A DNA stretch of 64,000 bases from Cornus controversa (taxonomy: Eukaryota > Streptophyta > Magnoliopsida > Cornales > Cornaceae). Shown piece by piece: positions 62,480-64,000 of the stretch. The position numbers and the translations under genes were made by a program. The notes beneath the pieces are model-generated. The model did no database searches, was not told the origin of the DNA, and saw only the letters and a list, made by a program, of their open reading frames with translations. The stretch lies in the NCBI GenBank assembly GCA_026545225.1, contig CM048845.1, positions 107,644,533-107,708,532 on the forward strand. The letters are read 5' to 3'. The first letter of the stretch is position 1. Every line of letters begins with the position of its first letter.

Positions 62480-63362
62480 AATATAACCGTTAATCTAGCT
62501 TAAGGCTCACGCACACAGAACTCGTGAAAACTAAGGGTAAATCTGTACTTCTGTTGAGGTTTTGTGTTGATTAAACTTTAAAAAAAAATTGGAGAACAAA
62601 AGGATGGTCGATTAATCCCGTTAAATAGGTTTTTTTTCAGTAAATACCAATTTCACCGTTCTTGCATAAAAGACTTTAGTAGCCTTGTTCATTCTCCTAA
62701 AATTAGATTTTATGCTCCTTATTGTAAAATTTTCACCCAAAATTTCCCTTTTTTTTGTTTTAAAGTGTTAAAAACTTCCATAAATTATGTCCAACTTTGT
62801 AAATAACCACATAAACTATGTTTTGCACACAAAACCTTTTAAACTATGACATTTTGCTGCAAAATGCTGCTCATGCCTAATTCTTTTTCATTAAATGACC
62901 ATAACATCTTTTCTTATTGAATTACACTTGATCCATTTTTTATTAAAATAGATTATTTAAAAAATTCAATTATTTTGCAGTACTCGACGAGTCTGACAGG
63001 GTGATTAGTGTAAATTGATAAACAAGAGAAAAACACAACATATATTTACGATAGCTTAGGGATGTCAATATAATTTGACTTCCAAAAATCATGTAAGTAT
63101 AGAAATTTACTTCCATTAAAGGAAAGCTCCCTTCTACAAAAATTTTAAGATAAATATCACTAACACCCCCTAGAGGTTTGATGTATTGACATGCAATTAC
63201 AACTTTGTGAATTTTCATCACCAACACTCTCTGTCAGCTTTTTCATTTTTTTAATATGTGAAATGTCTTGATTGTCTATGATTATTTAAATATATTTTAA
63301 TATAAAAATATCATAATAAAAAAATGACCACAATACCCTTCTTGATTGTCATTTTAATTAAT
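62480..63362. other. AT-rich intergenic region, no gene seen
   Basis: A stretch with repeated phrases (ATAAATTATG, ATAAACTATG, TAAACTATGA at about 62780-62850) and the phrase CACCCCCTAGAGGTTTGATG near 63165 resembles dispersed plant repeats, but I cannot assign a family. No coding exon is recognised. Confidence 0.5.
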
Positions 63363-63637
63363 TTTTTATTTTATGTTAATATTATTATTTATGGAAATAA
63401 ATAATTATATATATTAGGTTATATTTATTATATTCTATATATATAGATGAATAGAGAAAAAGAAAGAAATTTAATTACTTTTTATTTATGTTAACATTAT
63501 TATTTATGAAAATAAATAATTATATATATATATATATATATTATAGTATAATGTATATATATAGATTGACAGAGAAAAAGACACAGAAATTTAATTACTT
63601 TTTTATTTTATGTTAACATTATTATTTATGAAAATAA

Positions 63638-63685
<48 letters not shown>

Positions 63686-63690
63686 TTTAT
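63363..63690. repeat. AT-rich tandem repeat, about 115-122 bp, two and a half copies
   Basis: The phrase GTTAA(T/C)ATTATTATTTATG recurs at about 63375, 63490 and 63612. Each is followed by AAATAAATAATT, a (TA)n run and, in the first two copies, AGAGAAAAAG and AAATTTAATTACTT. The (TA)n runs (about 63518-63541 and 63644-63683) lengthen from copy to copy. Confidence 0.85.
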
Positions 63691-64000
63691 TGTAATTTTA
63701 TGGAACCCCGAATGTAGGAAGGTAAAATTTGAAGAGCCCTAGTTGAATTCGGACTCTTGCATGTTAAATTACTTTCTTCATATATTTCTTATATAATAAT
63801 TCCTAACATGTTTGGTAATTTTTTTTTTTATTGAGGTGTAACAAAATATATAAGAATCATCGATTTTTCAGGTTTTGGTGGAACCGTGTGAGTTTGCCTC
63901 CACGTCCACCTATTCTCGGCAGGAATGTTAATTATTATGTATGGATTAAAAAAATCCTACCATTAGATGGAACTTTTTTCTTTTTATTCTATTCCTTGGA
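63691..64000. other. Intergenic, no gene seen
   Basis: AT-rich sequence with a T9 run near 63820 and no recognisable coding frame or element. Confidence 0.5.

Noticed and set aside
1..64000. tRNA, rRNA or other structured RNA genes
   Set aside because: No cloverleaf, rRNA core or snoRNA boxes were recognised on either strand by reading. The TGGTATCAGAGC matches are retroelement primer sites, not tRNA genes.

Overview
The window is plant nuclear DNA, almost certainly from a flowering plant. The evidence is Ty1/copia and Ty3/gypsy retrotransposon parts primed from initiator-Met tRNA, a plant-type LINE, a broken NAC-domain gene and AT-rich intergenic DNA. I cannot name the species. About 47 kb of the 64 kb is one long satellite array. 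No intact cellular gene is visible.

Layout. (1) 1-617: left remnant of a Ty3/gypsy element (LTR end, TATA box, primer binding site, a piece of gag and a 15-codon piece of RNase H) fused directly to the satellite. (2) 618-58076: the satellite array, interrupted twice. A complete but coding-defective Ty1/copia element lies on the minus strand at 6032-11008, with two 257-bp LTRs I read as identical and an AAATT target duplication. A 3.5-kb solo LTR lies at 17531-21037 with a GAAAT target duplication. (3) 58077-60184: a 5'-truncated, decayed LINE at the right edge of the array. (4) 60185-64000: AT-rich flank with a NAC-domain pseudogene exon (minus strand, 60663-60933), a possible first exon behind a TATA box (minus strand, about 62224-62472) and AT-rich tandem repeats.

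The satellite is built in layers. The smallest unit is a 27-29 bp minisatellite, almost leaderless at about 55990-56870. Blocks of 8-9 of these behind a roughly 110-bp leader give a monomer of about 350 bp, seen singly at the right edge. In the main array a long form A (about 375 bp, nine 28-mers) alternates with a short form B (about 170-190 bp, three 28-mers), giving a dimer near 560 bp. At 39095-51750 nine such subunits form a 2306-bp higher-order repeat (HOR) present in five full copies and one internally deleted copy, nearly identical to each other. Older, diverged higher-order repeats of about 2.3-3.2 kb occur elsewhere. Homogeneity is highest in the 39-51 kb block and decays strongly toward the right edge, while the left edge is abrupt.

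The many short open frames in the array are by-products of the repeat and are not annotated as genes. The only long coding frames belong to the copia element: gag-protease-integrase is one open 873-codon frame, then a TGA stop, and the reverse transcriptase has lost its YVDD box.
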